Below are positions 7,327 through 15,295 of a stretch of 32,121 bases of DNA, one piece after another. Location of the stretch: the NCBI GenBank assembly GCA_947589085.1, contig CANPZD010000011.1, positions 1 to 32,121 on the forward strand. Reading direction: 5' to 3'. The translations under genes and the position numbers were made by a program. The notes below the pieces were generated by a model. That model searched no databases. It was not told the origin of the DNA and saw nothing but the letters and a program-made list of their open reading frames with translations. The DNA is from an uncultured Clostridia bacterium. GTDB lineage: Bacteria; Bacillota; Clostridia; Christensenellales; Borkfalkiaceae. Within the stretch, counting starts at the first letter, position 1, and each line of letters starts with the position of its first letter.

Positions 7327-10300
7327 TTAAGCCTTTCTGAGATTTTGATAATCTTGACCGTTAAAATTGATCTTGATCGCAGTGATTGTATCGGTGTCCC
7401 AAGTAAATTGCCGTTCAATCTTTCCCGTTAAACCGTCGTCCGTGACGAAAGTGATGACCATGGTCGCTTCATCATAATTGGTGATGGTAATGGTCTTACC
7501 TGCGCCGGCGCCGGTCTCCCAGGTTATGGATTTTGCGTCGATCTTGACGGACTGAGAAAGAGCAGAAGTGCCGAAATCTTTCAATTGCCACGTTCCGTAC
7601 CATTTCTCGGGCAATGTACCCTGCCATGCTTGCGTATCGCCGCCGCCGCCGGATCCGCCGCCTCCTTCGCTCTCATCCTGCTTGAAGTTATAGTGATTGT
7701 CGTTCATGGAAACAACAAGCGTTTTCTTTGCCTTATCATAGACAACGGTGATAACGGTTTTCGTACCACTGAGAGTTTGGAAAGTGACCGTGATCTGCGT
7801 ATCGGTATTTTCAACGCCGGTAATGTCTGCGGTGAACGAAACTTTGCCAAAAACACCCGTATCTTTGGTGAATGTAGCGGTTGTTTCGGTAAATTCGATC
7901 GTATGTGCCGCGCCATCCGCGTTCACCCACTTTACGCCGAGGATCTCCGCGGGCACGGATGCTCCGGAAAGCGTACCGCCCTCTGCGATCTTGAACGTAA
8001 CGGTCGTAACCAAGTCTTCCGAGCTGTTGAGATAGAAGGTATACGTTCTGCCGTTCGTAACGTGGAATACGACTTCTTTCTCTCCGTTGAGGCTGGCGAC
8101 CGCCTTGTCGTTTGTGGTATCGGTAAGCTCAAAGATGAGGTTTGTGCCGGTCGTCGTAAGCGTATACGTCTGATCTTTGGTGGCCTTGAACGTGTAGTAT
8201 ACAAGACCATCCGCAACGCTCTGAGACCAATCTTTTACAAGCTCGTCTTGCGTGATCTCATAGGGGTGCTCTTCGGTGCCGTATTTGATTTCGGGCGCCG
8301 AGCCGTTCTTGTAGAGATACACATAATCGTTGAGACCGCTGCCCCAGGAGAACAGTAATTGCGGAGTTTCGGAATCTTCTTTGGGCAGGGAGACGTCGCA
8401 GTCATACGTTTTGGAATCCTTTGCGTTCGTCCAACGGAAAGTATAGCCTCCGCTAAGTCCGTCCAAGTGAATGTCCTTTGCCTCGTCGCCGTTCACCGTG
8501 ATCGTCTTTTCACCGATCACGATCTTGTACTTGCAGGCGTCGCCCGCAGCGTCGAGCCAGGTATCCCGATAGTTTGCCGCGATAAAGAAATCCGACTTTG
8601 TGATCGTGAACGTGACCGATTTCGTGGTGGGGTCCGACGAGCTGTTTGCGATCGCGATGCGGTACGCAGTTCCTGCGACGAGTTCGAAGGGGCCGGCCTC
8701 GCCGAAGTTCGTCCAGGCATGCACGGCTTTGAAAGGATTGTCTTTGGGATTGATCGTGACGCCGACGGAGTTGAGCGTGCAGGTGACCGTGTAGATCTTC
8801 GTATCGGTGGGGGTGAAGAGATAATAAGTGTTCTCACCATTGGGCGCCAGATCGAAATTCATGGAGCCTTCGAATTTATCCAGAACTTTGGGATTCAAAG
8901 CGCTTCCTTCGGGCGGCGTGCTGGTGAACGTGACATTGTAAGGCTCGTCTGCGTCGCCGAAATTGGCTACCAGACTCTTTTCCGCCTTGTTGTATGTGAA
9001 CGTGTAGGTCGCGTCGCCTTCATCGTTTTTGAAAACGAGCACGGTGTCGTTCTCCTTGACTTCCGTAAGCGTTCCGCTCAAGCCGTTGGTCGTTGAGAAC
9101 GTATTATAGGAGCCGAAAGTCAGCGTGACGTCTGTATTTTCCCCGGTGCCGTACCATTTCGAAAGCTGAAGGTCTTTGGGAAGAAGCACCTGTTCTTTTC
9201 CGCCGCCTTTTACGAGCGTGTCGAGCGGCGTCGTGGGGGAAGCTCCGTAGAGCAGGAGCACGTTATAGTCGTCGTCCTTGAATTTGAGAGAGTATTCATA
9301 GGGAACCATGCCTTCTTCGCCTGCGATCTCGCAGTAGAATACGACGCTCTCCTCTCCGAATACCTGAATATCGTACGGCTCCATAACCTTACCGTTTTCC
9401 GTGTATTCGATGGAGGTTTCGGTGACCTTAACGATGTAATCCTGTTTTCCCTCTGCGTTCAGATATTCGCTGCCCCAGTCGCCCCAGAACACTTCGGGGA
9501 TCTTGAGACCCGGCTCCTCTCTGGTAAATACGAGGGGTTCGTCTTCGTCCATATAGACGGCGAGCATCTGGTCTTCTTCCACATACACGCAGTTGTAAAG
9601 TGTTCCGTCGAAATCGAGTACGAGATTGCCGGAATCTGCGTCATAGCTCTTTACGGTACCGTACATGGGTTCCAAGCCGGACGAGAGTTCAAGCATGACG
9701 TCCGTACCGACAAAGGTAAGCGTGCTGTCTGTAGCGTACCATGCGCCTTCGATCGATGCGGGAAGGTCGACTTCGCCGGGATCTTCTGTTTTTACAAGTC
9801 TGTCGATGAAATTGTCCGGATCATCGTTATTAAAGAGCGTCACCACGTCGGTTGCGCCGTTTCTGAACTCCAGACCATAGGTATATTCGAAAGACTGCCC
9901 TAAAAGAACTGCGCTGTAGGTGAACAGAACGCGATCCGCGGAAAATTCAAAGTCATAGCAATCATATTGCCCGTCGGGCGTATAGAATTCCACATTATCC
10001 CTGCTGACAACGACTTTGTACTGTTCGCTTCCGTCCTCGCTGGCCCACGTGCCGATAAACGCAGCATGCACGGCGGGAGGAGTGAGTTTAACTTTGGCGG
10101 CCGGTTTGGTTTCCGTCAGGGTCGTTTCGGGATATTCGTATCCTTCTTTCAATCCGGAGAGCTTTACGGTATACGTCGCGGGTGCGAGCGTAAACGTTGC
10201 AATTCCGTCTGTGAGAGGCTGGGCTTCACCGGCGGTTTTGCCGTCTTGTTTCAGAAGTGAAACCTGAACGTCTGCAAGCGCGTCTTCGTCTTCGCATTCT

Positions 10301-10419
10301 ACGATCACGGTGTAATTGACATAGCCGTACTCGTCGTCGCAGGCGGCGGCGAATACTACGATGCCGAGCGTCATGCAAAGCGCGAGAGCTGCAAGCAGGA
10401 TCCTCTTAATTAGCTTCAT
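7327..10419 (-). CDS. Large beta-rich surface lipoprotein (paralogue 1)
   Basis: A 1030-residue predicted lipoprotein. It starts MKLIKRILLAALALC and has a lipobox ending VFAAAC, so the cysteine near residue 26 would be lipidated and the protein exposed outside the cell. Residues of about 35-110 are a small beta domain with the phrase FTLAPATYTVKLSGL, also found in the neighbouring paralogue. Several small domains follow that begin with patterns like FIGTWASEDG, IEGAWYATDS, LSKWYGTGENTDVTLTFG and PEKWYGTWQL. Near residue 520 a segment (DKFEGSMNFDLAPNGENTYYLFTP) resembles a pre-peptidase C-terminal-like fold. A glycine-serine linker lies near residue 940. The start at ATG 10419 is preceded by GGAGG with 5-6 base spacing; an upstream TTG at 10431 contains the ribosome binding site itself and is rejected. 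Function unknown; an adhesin or ligand-binding role is inference. Confidence 0.88.
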   Translation of the reverse strand: MKLIKRILLAALALCMTLGIVVFAAACDDEYGYVNYTVIVECEDEDALADVQVSLLKQDGKTAGEAQPLTDGIATFTLAPATYTVKLSGLKEGYEYPETTLTETKPAAKVKLTPPAVHAAFIGTWASEDGSEQYKVVVSRDNVEFYTPDGQYDCYDFEFSADRVLFTYSAVLLGQSFEYTYGLEFRNGATDVVTLFNNDDPDNFIDRLVKTEDPGEVDLPASIEGAWYATDSTLTFVGTDVMLELSSGLEPMYGTVKSYDADSGNLVLDFDGTLYNCVYVEEDQMLAVYMDEDEPLVFTREEPGLKIPEVFWGDWGSEYLNAEGKQDYIVKVTETSIEYTENGKVMEPYDIQVFGEESVVFYCEIAGEEGMVPYEYSLKFKDDDYNVLLLYGASPTTPLDTLVKGGGKEQVLLPKDLQLSKWYGTGENTDVTLTFGSYNTFSTTNGLSGTLTEVKENDTVLVFKNDEGDATYTFTYNKAEKSLVANFGDADEPYNVTFTSTPPEGSALNPKVLDKFEGSMNFDLAPNGENTYYLFTPTDTKIYTVTCTLNSVGVTINPKDNPFKAVHAWTNFGEAGPFELVAGTAYRIAIANSSSDPTTKSVTFTITKSDFFIAANYRDTWLDAAGDACKYKIVIGEKTITVNGDEAKDIHLDGLSGGYTFRWTNAKDSKTYDCDVSLPKEDSETPQLLFSWGSGLNDYVYLYKNGSAPEIKYGTEEHPYEITQDELVKDWSQSVADGLVYYTFKATKDQTYTLTTTGTNLIFELTDTTNDKAVASLNGEKEVVFHVTNGRTYTFYLNSSEDLVTTVTFKIAEGGTLSGASVPAEILGVKWVNADGAAHTIEFTETTATFTKDTGVFGKVSFTADITGVENTDTQITVTFQTLSGTKTVITVVYDKAKKTLVVSMNDNHYNFKQDESEGGGGSGGGGDTQAWQGTLPEKWYGTWQLKDFGTSALSQSVKIDAKSITWETGAGAGKTITITNYDEATMVITFVTDDGLTGKIERQFTWDTDTITAIKINFNGQDYQNLRKA

Positions 10420-10442
10420 AGATACCTCCAAATAATGATTTG

Positions 10443-10461
10443 TTTGCGGACCTTCCGCAAA
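10443..10461. promoter_or_regulatory. Inverted repeat in the leader of paralogue 1
   Basis: TTTGCGGA-CCT-TCCGCAAA, a perfect 8-bp stem with a 3-base loop. It lies between the promoter and the ribosome binding site of the gene starting at 10419. It could be an operator or a leader hairpin. A similar arrangement with a different sequence precedes the paralogous gene (13206-13222). Confidence 0.6.
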
Positions 10462-10471
10462 TAGTATCTGT

Positions 10472-10500
10472 ATTTTATCACTTTTTTATGAATTTGGCAA
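10472..10500 (-). promoter_or_regulatory. Predicted sigma-A promoter of paralogue 1
   Basis: On the minus strand, TTGCCA (10495-10500), 17 bases, then TAAAAT (10472-10477). It lies about 50 bases before the start codon at 10419. Confidence 0.7.
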
Positions 10501-10629
10501 ATGAATTTCCGTACATTTCCGTAAAAATTTATAATATTATCGTATAATCACTGTTATAAAATGAAAATATTCAAAAAAGGTTGGTTTTTTCAATCATGCG
10601 CCCCGCACTTGTCATTTCACCTGCCGTAC

Positions 10630-10776
10630 TGTCATTTCGAGCCGGAGCGTAAGCGAAGGGGAGTAAATCCCCCCGGTCGTTGAAAAAGGGCGAGATACAC
10701 TCGCTAACGCTACTTTGCCTTCGGCTCGTGCCGCGCTTGAATAAACAATAGAAGCCTCGCGCGGGGCGGTATGACA
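10630..10776. repeat. Interspersed element with TGTCAT...ATGACA ends
   Basis: The stretch 10501-10860 contains no credible gene. Within it, 10630-10776 begins TGTCATTTCGAG and ends ATGACA. Inside are GAGCGTAAGCGAAGGGGAGTAAATCCCC-like and GCTAACGCTACTTTGCCTTCGGC-like segments that resemble the second block of the elements at 6441-6735. It reads like one more member of the same loose family of noncoding, hairpin-rich repeats. Confidence 0.6.
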
Positions 10777-10819
10777 GTGTAGCCGAGGCAAAACGACTAA
10801 AAAGAGGGCAGACGGGGGC

Positions 10820-10849
10820 AAAAAAAAGCGCGATCCGCAAGGATCGCGC
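10820..10849 (-). terminator. Rho-independent terminator of paralogue 2
   Basis: A perfect 9-bp stem GCGCGATCC/GGATCGCGC (10828-10836 with 10841-10849) and, on the minus strand, eight T (seven A at 10821-10827 plus A10820). It lies 16 bases beyond the stop of the lipoprotein gene at 10865. Confidence 0.9.
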
Positions 10850-10864
10850 CCTTCAGGGTTTTCG

Positions 10865-13195
10865 CTATTTGGTCAGCACATAGGTCTGCGTATCGCCCAG
10901 CACGGAAACCTGCAACGTATTTTTTCCGTCCTGCACCGTAAGTTTCACGACGTAAGTTACGCCTTTGCAGGTAAAGATGAGACAGTTGTCGTCCTTGCCT
11001 TTCCAGATCTCCACGCTCTCGCCGTTCCATTCTGCGCGAGCAAGCGTGAATTTCAAGGTCGTGGCGGCGTCCGCCGTCTTCCATGTGCCGAGATAGGTCG
11101 ACTTGAAATTGGAAAGCGCGTTCGATTTTTGGAACATACAGGATTCGCTGCCGTCCGTCTTTGAGAGTTTCAGATTCGCGTTGACGAATTCGAGGCGCCA
11201 GAGCGCGTTGTCGATGACGACGATCGTCTGCTGCAAATCCGATGTGGCGACGCTCACACGGGCGCGCGACCAATTGATATAGTTCTCGCCGATCGCAAGC
11301 ACTTCGTCGGGGTCGGCCGAATTCAGCCATACGCCCTGATAGTATCCGTGAATTTTGGGCGCGGCGGCCGGTACGGGCGTAAAGCTGATCGTCTCTCCGC
11401 CGTTCTCCGCCGTGAGCGTCGCGCCGGAAAGTTTCAGCGTCCACACGGCGCCGCCGATTTCCAGCTTCACTTCGCTCTCGCTCGCGCTCTTCAAGGTCGC
11501 CTTTGCGCCGTTCCAGAGCACTTTATACTCGGAAATAATCGCCGTTTTCGTCTTGTCTGCGGTGTTGTACCACGTGCCCCGGAAAACAGAGGGGATGTGC
11601 ACCGTTTCCACGGGCGGACGGTCGCCCTTTGCCACGGAGAAAGAGACCGTGAGCGGAGGCAGACCGCGCATGCTGTTCGCCGGCTGCGCGCAGACGTAGA
11701 ACATGTACGCCGTATTCGCTTTGAGCGTAAACGTTTCATAACGCGTGTCCGGAATGACGGAGATCCAATTCACGAGCAGCTGTTCCGTGCCGTCCGCTTG
11801 CAGACCCGTATAGATGGAAAGCGAAAGATCGTAATCCTGCACCGTGGAGTCGGGATCCCAAACCGTATACGTTTCGTCCTGCTTGGGCGTGTATTTCAGA
11901 TATTGCGCCACATAAAAATATGTCGTTTCAAAGCTGCTGCTCGATGAGGATTCGGTTATTTTCAATTCAAACGAATAATTTCCTTCCAGCTGATCGAGCA
12001 CACGCGCGTCCGTCTCCGTGCCAAGCCCGGTTTTGATGAATTCCGTCTGCGTGCCGTTCTGCGCAAGATATAAGATCCCGTTGTCGCCGTGATAGCTGAG
12101 TTCGTAGATCTTTGCCGTGACCAACGTGATCAGATCGTAACTTGAAGGCGTGTCTGCGTCCTCAGAAGCGGTTTTTTTTTCCGTCACCGCAACAACGTGT
12201 CCGTCCTCGCCGTTCGGCGCCGTGAACGTGTTCCCCGTAAAGTAGAGCGTTTCGCCGCTTGCGTCGTTCGACCAGGTCCCGTTGAAGAGATCGGGCACGG
12301 TGACATAGGAAAGTCCCGCTTTCGGGATCAGAAGTTCCTGCACGTCGTTAAAGGAAAGCGTGAGCGCATTTTTGATCGCGGCATGGCGCGTAAGCGTGTA
12401 TGCCGTTCCGCCCACGGTGAACGCGATCGTTCCGTCCGTTTCCGAGGCTCCGTTCACTTTTTCGCTGCAAAAATACAGCGTGCCGTCTTCGATGTCGAGC
12501 GTGTAGGTCTTGCCGTCGAGGCTCAGCCAGCTTCCCGTAAGGGTAAGAGAACTGCCGGCGGCCGTCAATTTCACCGTTTTCGTGTTGTCGGTCTCAGACA
12601 TGGTATAGGCCTTATTGTCGAACGTGTAGCCGTTGAGTTGATCCTGATTGTCTACATGCACTTCGTATACGCCGGGATCGAGTTCCAGCACCGCGACGCC
12701 GTTTTTATCGGTGAACGCAGGGTAGCACGCCTGGTTCTCTTCGCCCGTCACGGATGTGCAGAGAGACACGGCCCAATCGGCAAGCGGAGTTCCGTCGGGA
12801 TACTGCACCGTGAGCGTATACGTGACGGTGTCTTTCGTCTGTTTCGCCGTCAGCTTTACGGTGGCGGAGGGCGCCGATTCGGTCACTCTCGTTTCGGGAT
12901 ACGTGTACGCATCCAACCCGTCGCCCGTGAGTTTTACGGTATACGTTGCGGGAGCCAGCGTAAACGCCGCTTTGCCCGCCGCGTCGGGAGATTTTGCGTC
13001 CGCGGCCGCGGTGCCGTCGGATTTCAGCAACTGAACTTTCACGGCGGAAAGAATTGCCGCATCGTCGCACTGCACGGTGACGGAATAATCGATATCGTTT
13101 TTGGGCTGACCGCATGCGGCGGCAACCGCAACGATTCCCGCAGTCATGCAAAGGGTAAGAGCCGCAAGTAAGATCTTCCTTAATAATTTCGTCAT
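10865..13195 (-). CDS. Large beta-rich surface lipoprotein (paralogue 2)
   Basis: A 776-residue predicted lipoprotein that starts MTKLLRKILLAALTLC and has a lipobox ending AVAAAC (cysteine near residue 28). It is a paralogue of the gene at 7327-10419: the first domain shares the layout and the phrase FTLAPATYTVKL, followed by YPETRVTE against YPETTLTE in the other copy. A second Ig-like domain follows (YTLTVQYPDGTPLADWAVSL), then units such as TLTGSWLSLDGKTY, LFNGTWSNDASGETL, VFRGTWYNTADK and YLGTWKTADAATTLKF. There is no sorting signal or enzymatic motif. The start ATG at 13195 is preceded by GGAGG at 5 bases; the frame extends further upstream, but without a ribosome binding site. It has its own promoter and terminator. 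Function unknown. Confidence 0.88.
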   Translation of the reverse strand: MTKLLRKILLAALTLCMTAGIVAVAAACGQPKNDIDYSVTVQCDDAAILSAVKVQLLKSDGTAAADAKSPDAAGKAAFTLAPATYTVKLTGDGLDAYTYPETRVTESAPSATVKLTAKQTKDTVTYTLTVQYPDGTPLADWAVSLCTSVTGEENQACYPAFTDKNGVAVLELDPGVYEVHVDNQDQLNGYTFDNKAYTMSETDNTKTVKLTAAGSSLTLTGSWLSLDGKTYTLDIEDGTLYFCSEKVNGASETDGTIAFTVGGTAYTLTRHAAIKNALTLSFNDVQELLIPKAGLSYVTVPDLFNGTWSNDASGETLYFTGNTFTAPNGEDGHVVAVTEKKTASEDADTPSSYDLITLVTAKIYELSYHGDNGILYLAQNGTQTEFIKTGLGTETDARVLDQLEGNYSFELKITESSSSSSFETTYFYVAQYLKYTPKQDETYTVWDPDSTVQDYDLSLSIYTGLQADGTEQLLVNWISVIPDTRYETFTLKANTAYMFYVCAQPANSMRGLPPLTVSFSVAKGDRPPVETVHIPSVFRGTWYNTADKTKTAIISEYKVLWNGAKATLKSASESEVKLEIGGAVWTLKLSGATLTAENGGETISFTPVPAAAPKIHGYYQGVWLNSADPDEVLAIGENYINWSRARVSVATSDLQQTIVVIDNALWRLEFVNANLKLSKTDGSESCMFQKSNALSNFKSTYLGTWKTADAATTLKFTLARAEWNGESVEIWKGKDDNCLIFTCKGVTYVVKLTVQDGKNTLQVSVLGDTQTYVLTK

Positions 13196-13205
13196 AACAA
13201 CCTCC

Positions 13206-13222
13206 GGAACAATTTTTGTTCC
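13206..13222. promoter_or_regulatory. Inverted repeat touching the ribosome binding site of paralogue 2
   Basis: GGAACAA-TTT-TTGTTCC, a 7-bp stem with a 3-base loop, ends directly beside the GGAGG of the minus-strand gene starting at 13195. In the transcript it would form a hairpin adjoining the Shine-Dalgarno sequence. Confidence 0.6.
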
Positions 13223-13231
13223 CACAATTTC

Positions 13232-13260
13232 ATTGTAGCACATTCTGAAAAGTTATGCAA
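13232..13260 (-). promoter_or_regulatory. Predicted sigma-A promoter of paralogue 2
   Basis: On the minus strand, TTGCAT (13255-13260), 17 bases, then TACAAT (13232-13237), which lies 36 bases before the start codon. Confidence 0.8.
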
Positions 13261-13332
13261 ATAAATATTAACTTATTTTCGGCCGATTTCAAGAAAATCT
13301 TGCGAATGTTCCCGAATTACGGCCTTTGTTTC

Positions 13333-13361
13333 TTGACAAAACCGTATGAATTGCGTATAAT
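13333..13361 (+). promoter_or_regulatory. Consensus sigma-A promoter
   Basis: Exact TTGACA (13333-13338), 17 bases, exact TATAAT (13356-13361). It drives the thioredoxin-like lipoprotein gene at 13411 and is divergent from the promoter at 13232-13260. Confidence 0.92.
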
Positions 13362-13380
13362 ATAAAAAAAGTTAAGGCTG

Positions 13381-13405
13381 CCTCCGCGCTTGCGGAGACC
13401 GGAGG
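13381..13405 (+). promoter_or_regulatory. Leader segment complementary to the ribosome binding site
   Basis: CCTCCG at 13381-13386 is fully complementary to CGGAGG at 13400-13405, which is the ribosome binding site of the gene starting at 13411. A competing hairpin CTCCGC/GCGGAG (13382-13387 with 13392-13397) would leave the site free. Whether this switches translation is not known. Confidence 0.5.
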
Positions 13406-13410
13406 AAGAT

Positions 13411-15099
13411 ATGAAAATGAAGAGGTTGCACACACTTTTTTTCGGAGCGGCGCTCATTGCGGCGGTCTGCGGCGCGTCGCTCGCGGGGTGCGGCGAGCAT
13501 CAGCATAAATTCGGCAGCTGGATCGATTCGACTCCCGCAACCTGCACCGAAGCGGGCGTTGTCGCGCATAAAGACTGCAAGGGGTGCGGAAAGCATTTCA
13601 ACGCGGAAGGGGAAGAGATCTCGATCGAGATCCCGCCTTTGGGGCACGACCTCGACGCAGGGGTCCTGAGCACGCCGCCCACATGCACGACGCCCGGCGT
13701 CCGTACCCGCACTTGCAGACGTTGCAGCAAGCCGGTGGATGAGCCGGTCTCTCCCTACAACCACGATTGGGACGACGGAGAAGTGATCGAGCCTGCCTCT
13801 TGCAGCAAGCAGGGACTTTCGAAGTTCACCTGCCTGCGCTGCCAAACATCGGAAAACCGCCCGACGGATAAACTTCCTCATACGTGGGACGTGTCTCTCA
13901 CGGTGCGCACGGAACCCGAATGCGAAAAAGACGGCAGCGAAAAGAAAACCTGCAAGATCTGCAAAGAGACGGTCACGGAGATCCTCCCCAAACTCGGGCA
14001 TGAACTCGGTTCCGTGATCGCGCTCGAGCCTGCCACCTGCGAGAAAGAAGGCTCCCGCACCAAACAATGCACGCGCTGCAAAAAGACGGTCACGGAGAAG
14101 ATCGATGCGCTCGGCCATAACTGGCAGGGCGATTACACGATAGACGTCAAACCGGATTTCGGGAAACCCGGATCCAAATCCTATCACTGTTCGCGCTGCG
14201 ACCAGCGCCGGGGCGAAGTGACGATCCCCGCGCTCTCCCACGGCACGAAGATCGAATACGAATTCATCACGCTGCGCAACACGGGAGAGAGGATCGACGC
14301 GTCCGGCGCGGTCATTACGGTATACAACGCCGCCGGGGATCCCGTTGCGACCAGCACGCGCTCCACGCTTGTGAACGGCTCGTTCAAGACGATGCTCGAA
14401 CCCGAAACGTATACGGTGAAAGTCGCGGGACTGCCGGCGGGATATTCCGCCGAAACGAGCTACACCGTGATCCCGCAGGAACCCATCTGCCGGCTATGGC
14501 TCACGGCCTCGCCGATCGCGTCGCCGGCAAGTTCCTCCCTGCGCTATTCGGTGGGGGATGTCATGCATGATTTCACCTATAAAACCGTTTACGGCGAAAA
14601 TATCAGCCTCTCCGCTCTTCTGAAAAAGAAACGGCTTGTGCTTCTGAATTTCTTCTATGTCAACTGCCAGTGGTGCAATGCCGAATTCCCGGGGTTGGTC
14701 GAAGTTTACAAGAGATACCGTGACGACGTTGCCGTGATCGCGATCGATCCCTATCTCGCGCATCACGACAGCGAGGACGCCGTCCGCAAATACGCGGAAA
14801 ACTATTCGATGGCCTTCGACGGGATCGTATGGGACGCCAACTTGGAACTGAATGTGAATTTCGGCGTCACGAGCTATCCCGCAAATATCGTGATCGACAA
14901 GGAAGGGGTGATCACGATGCTGCACCACAATTCGCTCGTCGAGTCCGACGGCAACGGCGGATACGATTCCTCGCGGCTGTATGCCAATCTCTTCGACCGG
15001 TATCTTGCGGATAGCTATTGGCAGAATCGGCCGGGCGCAGCCGTATCTTTGCAGCAGCGCTGCGAAGTCGCGCTGCCGGCAAAGCGCGAATCGGATTGA
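13411..15099 (+). CDS. Lipoprotein with CxxC repeats and C-terminal thioredoxin-like domain
   Basis: A 562-residue predicted lipoprotein (lipobox SLAGC, lipidated C27). Residues of about 28-285 contain six CxxC units (KDCKGCGK, RTCRRCSK, FTCLRCQT, KTCKICKE, QCTRCKK, YHCSRCDQ). They alternate with short linkers such as PATCTEAG, PTCTTPG, PASCSKQG and PATCEKEG and with recurrent LGH motifs. This is a repeat found in clostridial surface proteins that may bind zinc. After a small beta domain (FKTMLEPETYTVKVAGL), residues of about 375-545 form a TlpA/ResA-like thioredoxin fold with active site CQWC at 419-422 (FFYVNCQWCNAEFPGL) and the cis-proline region TSYPANIVIDKEG. It probably acts in extracytoplasmic thiol-disulfide exchange. 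The start is set by GGAGG at 13401-13405; an upstream TTG is rejected. Single gene with its own promoter and terminator. Confidence 0.88.
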   Translation: MKMKRLHTLFFGAALIAAVCGASLAGCGEHQHKFGSWIDSTPATCTEAGVVAHKDCKGCGKHFNAEGEEISIEIPPLGHDLDAGVLSTPPTCTTPGVRTRTCRRCSKPVDEPVSPYNHDWDDGEVIEPASCSKQGLSKFTCLRCQTSENRPTDKLPHTWDVSLTVRTEPECEKDGSEKKTCKICKETVTEILPKLGHELGSVIALEPATCEKEGSRTKQCTRCKKTVTEKIDALGHNWQGDYTIDVKPDFGKPGSKSYHCSRCDQRRGEVTIPALSHGTKIEYEFITLRNTGERIDASGAVITVYNAAGDPVATSTRSTLVNGSFKTMLEPETYTVKVAGLPAGYSAETSYTVIPQEPICRLWLTASPIASPASSSLRYSVGDVMHDFTYKTVYGENISLSALLKKKRLVLLNFFYVNCQWCNAEFPGLVEVYKRYRDDVAVIAIDPYLAHHDSEDAVRKYAENYSMAFDGIVWDANLELNVNFGVTSYPANIVIDKEGVITMLHHNSLVESDGNGGYDSSRLYANLFDRYLADSYWQNRPGAAVSLQQRCEVALPAKRESD

Positions 15100-15103
15100 C
15101 GGC

Positions 15104-15136
15104 GATCCCCCCTCCTCGAGGGGGGATCCCTTTTTC
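15104..15136 (+). terminator. Rho-independent terminator
   Basis: A perfect 11-bp stem GATCCCCCCTC/GAGGGGGGATC (15104-15114 with 15118-15128), CTC loop, then CCTTTTTC. It begins 4 bases after the stop of the thioredoxin-like lipoprotein gene. Confidence 0.92.
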
Positions 15137-15228
15137 AAAGAAAAAGAATAAATACAAATTTATTTGCGTTTATGCAAAAATAATTGTGGAAAACCCGTTT
15201 GTTTTTTCGTTTATGCAGGGTCAAACGG

Positions 15229-15259
15229 TTGACAAGACGGGGGGGATCCATGATAAAAT
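15229..15259 (+). promoter_or_regulatory. Predicted promoter of the InlB-repeat lipoprotein
   Basis: TTGACA at 15229-15234. The -10 is less clear: GATAAA with a 17-base spacer or TAAAAT with a 19-base spacer. The gene starts at 15296. Confidence 0.55.
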
Positions 15260-15295
15260 ATAGAAAAGAGTTATTTCTTTTCTTATGGAGGTCTC

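Noticed and set aside
13401-13410. Riboswitch aptamer upstream of the lipoprotein genes
   Set aside because: The leaders are short (about 30-50 bases) and show only simple inverted repeats, with no known aptamer motif.
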